Notes under the pieces: model-generated | Databases searched by the model: none | Told to the model about the DNA's origin: nothing | Seen by the model: the letters and a program-made list of their open reading frames with translations, nothing else | Program-made: the position numbers and the translations under genes | NCBI GenBank assembly: GCA_036477795.1 | Contig: JAZGDL010000058.1 | Coordinates: 1-6,219 of the forward strand | DNA: 6,219 bases | Direction: 5' to 3' | DNA from: JAZGDL01 sp036477795 | GTDB taxonomy: Bacteria; Planctomycetota; Phycisphaerae; UBA1845 | Part shown: positions 4,289-6,219 of the stretch, one piece after another | Layout of the letters: each line of letters begins with the position of its first letter | How positions within the stretch are numbered: the first letter of the stretch is position 1

Positions 4289-5614
4289 ATGACAGAGTGT
4301 AACCACACCGGGTTGTTGTTTTCCAGCATTGATCGCCAAAAAATCGTCGGAGATTTTGCGGGGGGACGGCTGACGTCCGACGCCGGGGCTCTCTTGTTGC
4401 GGGAGGTCGATCGGCGATTGAGGCTGACCTCATCTCTGGCCGCGGAGATCAGCGATCCGCGTGATTCGGAGAAGATCGTCCACGACCTGAAGTCGATGCT
4501 GGCCCAACGTATTTACGGGATCGCCTTGGGCTACGAGGACCTCAACGACCACGATACCCTTCGCGAGGATCCTGTGTTCCAGGTGCTGGCGGAACGTTCG
4601 CCGGAGCCGCATACGCCCCTGGCGTCGCCGTCGACGCTGTGCCGCTTTGAGAACGGCTTGAATCGGGCGTCGCTGTGGCGTCTATCGACGGTGTTCGTGG
4701 AGCAGTTCATCGCCTCGTTCAAACGCCCGCCGAAGGAATTGATCCTGGACTTCGACGCCACCGACGTCGCGGTGCATGGGCACCAGGAGCGGCGCTTCTT
4801 CCACGGCTATTACGACGCCTACTGCTTCCTGCCGCTGTATGTGTTCTGCGGGCAGCAATTGCTGTGCGCCTATCTGCGTCCGAGCAATATCGACGTAGCC
4901 AAGCACAGCTGGGCGATCTTGAAGCTGATCGTTCAGCGCTTGCGTCAGCAGTGGGCAGGCGTTCGGATCATCATCCGTGCCGACTCCGGCTTCTGTCGCT
5001 GGCGGATGCTGCGGTGGTGTGATCGACACGATATCGGCTACGTCGTGGGCATTGCTCGAAACGCGGTCCTCGAGGCGCTGGCAGCGCCGTTTATGGAGCA
5101 GGCCCGTCAGCGTTTTGAGCGTAGCGGGCGGAAACAGCGTCGCTTTCACGAGTTTCGCTATGCCGCAGCGACCTGGGATCGCAAACGACGCGTGATCCTA
5201 AAAGCAGAACATCTCCCGCAAGGTCCCAACTGCCGCTTCGTGGTCACCAATTTGAGCAAGACCCCCAGCCAGATCTATGATGGGCTGTACATCGCACGGG
5301 GTGACATGGAAAACCGCATCAAGGAACAGCAGCTTGCCCTGTTTGCCGACCGTGCCAGTTGCCACAAGTTCCTGGCCAACCAGTTCCGCCTGCTCTTGGC
5401 TTCCGCCGCTTATGTACTCTTTGAGGACCTGCGGCGCACGATACTCAAAGGCACAGAACTTGCGGGCGCCCAGGTACAAACCATTCGCCTCAAGCTCCTG
5501 AAAGTCGCAGCCCGGGTGCGAACCTCGGTCCGACGCGTCGTCTTCCACTTTGCCAGCAGCTATCCATACCAGCAACTCTTCACACGAATCGTGGCCCGTC
5601 TGGTACCAAGTTAA
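4289..5614 (+). CDS. IS1380 family transposase
   Basis: A 441-residue DDE transposase that cuts and rejoins the element's ends. The N-terminus has the family's GGRLTSDAGALLLREVDRRL (25-44) and a region of the AQRIYGIALGYEDLNDHDTL type (72-91). The catalytic triad is readable: D156 in LILDFDATDVAVHG, D232 in IIIRADSGFCRWRML and E341 in GDMENRIKEQQL. RFFHGYYDAYCFLPLYVFCG (169-188) and CHKFLANQFRLLLASAAYVL (358-377) are also typical of IS1380. The start is ATG 4289, with AAGGAGG at 4274-4280; the open frame upstream to 4235 lies in the leader hairpin. No frameshift or internal stop is present, so the enzyme looks functional. Expression may be limited by the leader hairpin. Confidence 0.95.
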   Translation: MTECNHTGLLFSSIDRQKIVGDFAGGRLTSDAGALLLREVDRRLRLTSSLAAEISDPRDSEKIVHDLKSMLAQRIYGIALGYEDLNDHDTLREDPVFQVLAERSPEPHTPLASPSTLCRFENGLNRASLWRLSTVFVEQFIASFKRPPKELILDFDATDVAVHGHQERRFFHGYYDAYCFLPLYVFCGQQLLCAYLRPSNIDVAKHSWAILKLIVQRLRQQWAGVRIIIRADSGFCRWRMLRWCDRHDIGYVVGIARNAVLEALAAPFMEQARQRFERSGRKQRRFHEFRYAAATWDRKRRVILKAEHLPQGPNCRFVVTNLSKTPSQIYDGLYIARGDMENRIKEQQLALFADRASCHKFLANQFRLLLASAAYVLFEDLRRTILKGTELAGAQVQTIRLKLLKVAARVRTSVRRVVFHFASSYPYQQLFTRIVARLVPS

Positions 5615-5736
5615 CCTCTACACAACCTGGTTCTGCGTGGGGGAAAGGGGGTGGTGTGCGCCGAACCTAATGCCAAATCCACAGACAGCGAGGCTGCTCC
5701 TGTTCAGCAGCGGATCAGCGATAATCACAAGTAGTC

Positions 5737-5750
5737 ATGCAATATGCGGG
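5737..5750 (-). repeat. IS right terminal inverted repeat
   Basis: ATGCAATATGCGGG is the exact complement of the left end at 4181-4194. Confidence 0.92.
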
Positions 5751-5754
5751 CTAG
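5751..5754 (+). repeat. Right target-site duplication (imperfect)
   Basis: CTAG follows the right end and matches the left CTAA at three of four positions; a single transition since insertion would explain the difference. Confidence 0.55.
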
Positions 5755-6174
5755 CAGCATTGCCCGGATCGTGGCAACGACGGTTCGCTTTGTCCCAGGC
5801 GAACCGCGCGGTCGGTCCGTCATCCACGACTGGCGGCGATATCGTCGGCGAACACTTCCGGCCTTCCGAGCGACGCCAGGCGAGCATCGCAGCCAGCACA
5901 AAGGATTCGCCCTGGTGCGTCGAATGGAAGTCAGGTGAGCGACAAAACGGCGAGGCAGATGAAGTTGACCATGCGACTCGTTATTATACGCGGTCCGATT
6001 TCACTCTTGTACGCTTTCTGAATTGTCCGAGTGGGCGGCGCAGCAGTAGATAGCGTGCGGCGCTCTTGCTTTATGGCCAGCATTGCACCTGGACTTGTCT
6101 GTTTGCCGCATGATGATAGACTCATATGTGTTTCGGGGATGTATGTGTGCCGTCATTGACTTAAGGATTGCACG
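5755..6174. other. Intergenic region, no recognised gene
   Basis: These 420 bases were the original downstream flank of tadA before the IS arrived. Short open frames exist on both strands (for example 5744-5938 plus and 6125-5931 minus) but none has a ribosome site with a recognisable product. I see no tRNA. The one clear structure is the hairpin at 5781-5806. Confidence 0.5.
5781..5806. repeat. 8-bp stem hairpin
   Basis: CGGTTCGC (5781-5788) and GCGAACCG (5799-5806) pair perfectly around a 10-base loop. Without the IS it would lie about 30 bases after the tadA stop codon, where a transcript end would be expected, but no T-run follows on either strand. Confidence 0.45.
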
Positions 6175-6219
6175 ATGCCAGCCGTCACCGACCTGATCAT
6201 CGATTCCACATTTCGCAAG
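6175..6219 (+). CDS. Start of an unidentified gene (partial)
   Basis: ATG 6175 opens a frame of 15 codons (MPAVTDLIIDSTFRK) that runs off the right edge. AAGGA at 6163-6167 lies seven bases upstream, a good ribosome site, which is the main reason to call it. No stop, signal peptide or motif is visible in so short a piece, and I do not recognise the product. No convincing promoter boxes are seen just upstream. Confidence 0.5.
   Translation, partial: MPAVTDLIIDSTFRK

Larger units (their letters stand above)
4181..5750 (+). mobile_element. Complete IS1380-family insertion sequence
   Basis: A 1570-bp element bounded by perfect 14-bp terminal inverted repeats, CCCGCATATTGCAT at 4181-4194 and its complement at 5737-5750. 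It carries one intact transposase gene (4289-5614). Length, single gene, product family and flanking 4-base near-duplication all agree with IS1380. The 5' leader contains a hairpin over the transposase ribosome site. The 122 bases between the gene and the right repeat are non-coding; they hold G-runs (5639-5651) and a small GCTGCT/AGCAGC hairpin (5693-5711). The element lies in the same orientation as tadA, immediately after its stop. With intact ends and gene it may still be mobile. Confidence 0.92.

Noticed and set aside
3608..4339. A 243-codon minus-strand frame antisense to tadA
   Set aside because: It spans tadA and crosses the IS boundary into the transposase gene, so it cannot predate the insertion and has no motif.
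4682..5149. A 155-codon frame antisense to the transposase
   Set aside because: It is a shadow of the transposase codons; no ribosome site or motif.
5965..5989. TTGACC followed by TATTAT/TTATAC as a promoter
   Set aside because: The boxes are only 11-13 bases apart, too close for a sigma-70-type promoter.
5755..6174. A frameshifted gene on the minus strand near 5820-5930
   Set aside because: Two adjacent minus-strand frames each give short protein-like stretches, but neither has a known motif, start or ribosome site, so a gene remnant cannot be supported.

Overview
The window looks like a GC-rich bacterial chromosome segment. Intergenic DNA is roomy and full of palindromic repeats. Genes are mostly single rather than in tight operons. 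A heptose-biosynthesis gene implies a Gram-negative-type envelope or heptose glycans. Together with a secreted CSLREA-type beta-helix protein and an IS1380 element, this style suggests an environmental bacterium such as a member of the Planctomycetota. That placement is an impression of style, not a proof.

Layout. 1-487 (minus) is the N-terminal part of a secreted beta-helix protein running off the left edge. 544-714 (minus) holds what looks like the C-terminal tail of a broken tyrosine recombinase. 716-944 holds a 35-bp inverted repeat, a four-tract G-run motif, a REP-like palindrome and a candidate promoter. 945-1520 (plus) is gmhA. 1517-1785, between two convergent genes, is packed with palindromes. 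1786-2454 (minus) is an unknown protein with a Cys3His putative zinc site. 2455-2926 is mostly non-coding. 2927-3577 (plus) is an O-methyltransferase and 3686-4180 (plus) is tadA. 4181-5750 is a complete IS1380-family insertion sequence in the same orientation, landed on the tadA stop codon. 5755-6174 shows no recognisable gene, and 6175-6219 is the first 15 codons of a further gene.

The genes do not form one pathway: gmhA serves surface-glycan precursor synthesis, tadA serves tRNA wobble modification, and the methyltransferase has no identified substrate. I found no CRISPR array, tRNA, rRNA or multi-gene defence system. The most interesting signals are non-coding: (i) a leader hairpin in the IS that would hide the transposase ribosome site only in transcripts reading in from tadA; (ii) three copies of a 16-base half-site, two as a palindrome and one inside the candidate gmhA promoter; (iii) a 57-bp composite palindrome that supplies the gmhA stop codon; (iv) a four-copy REP-like family with a compensatory stem change.
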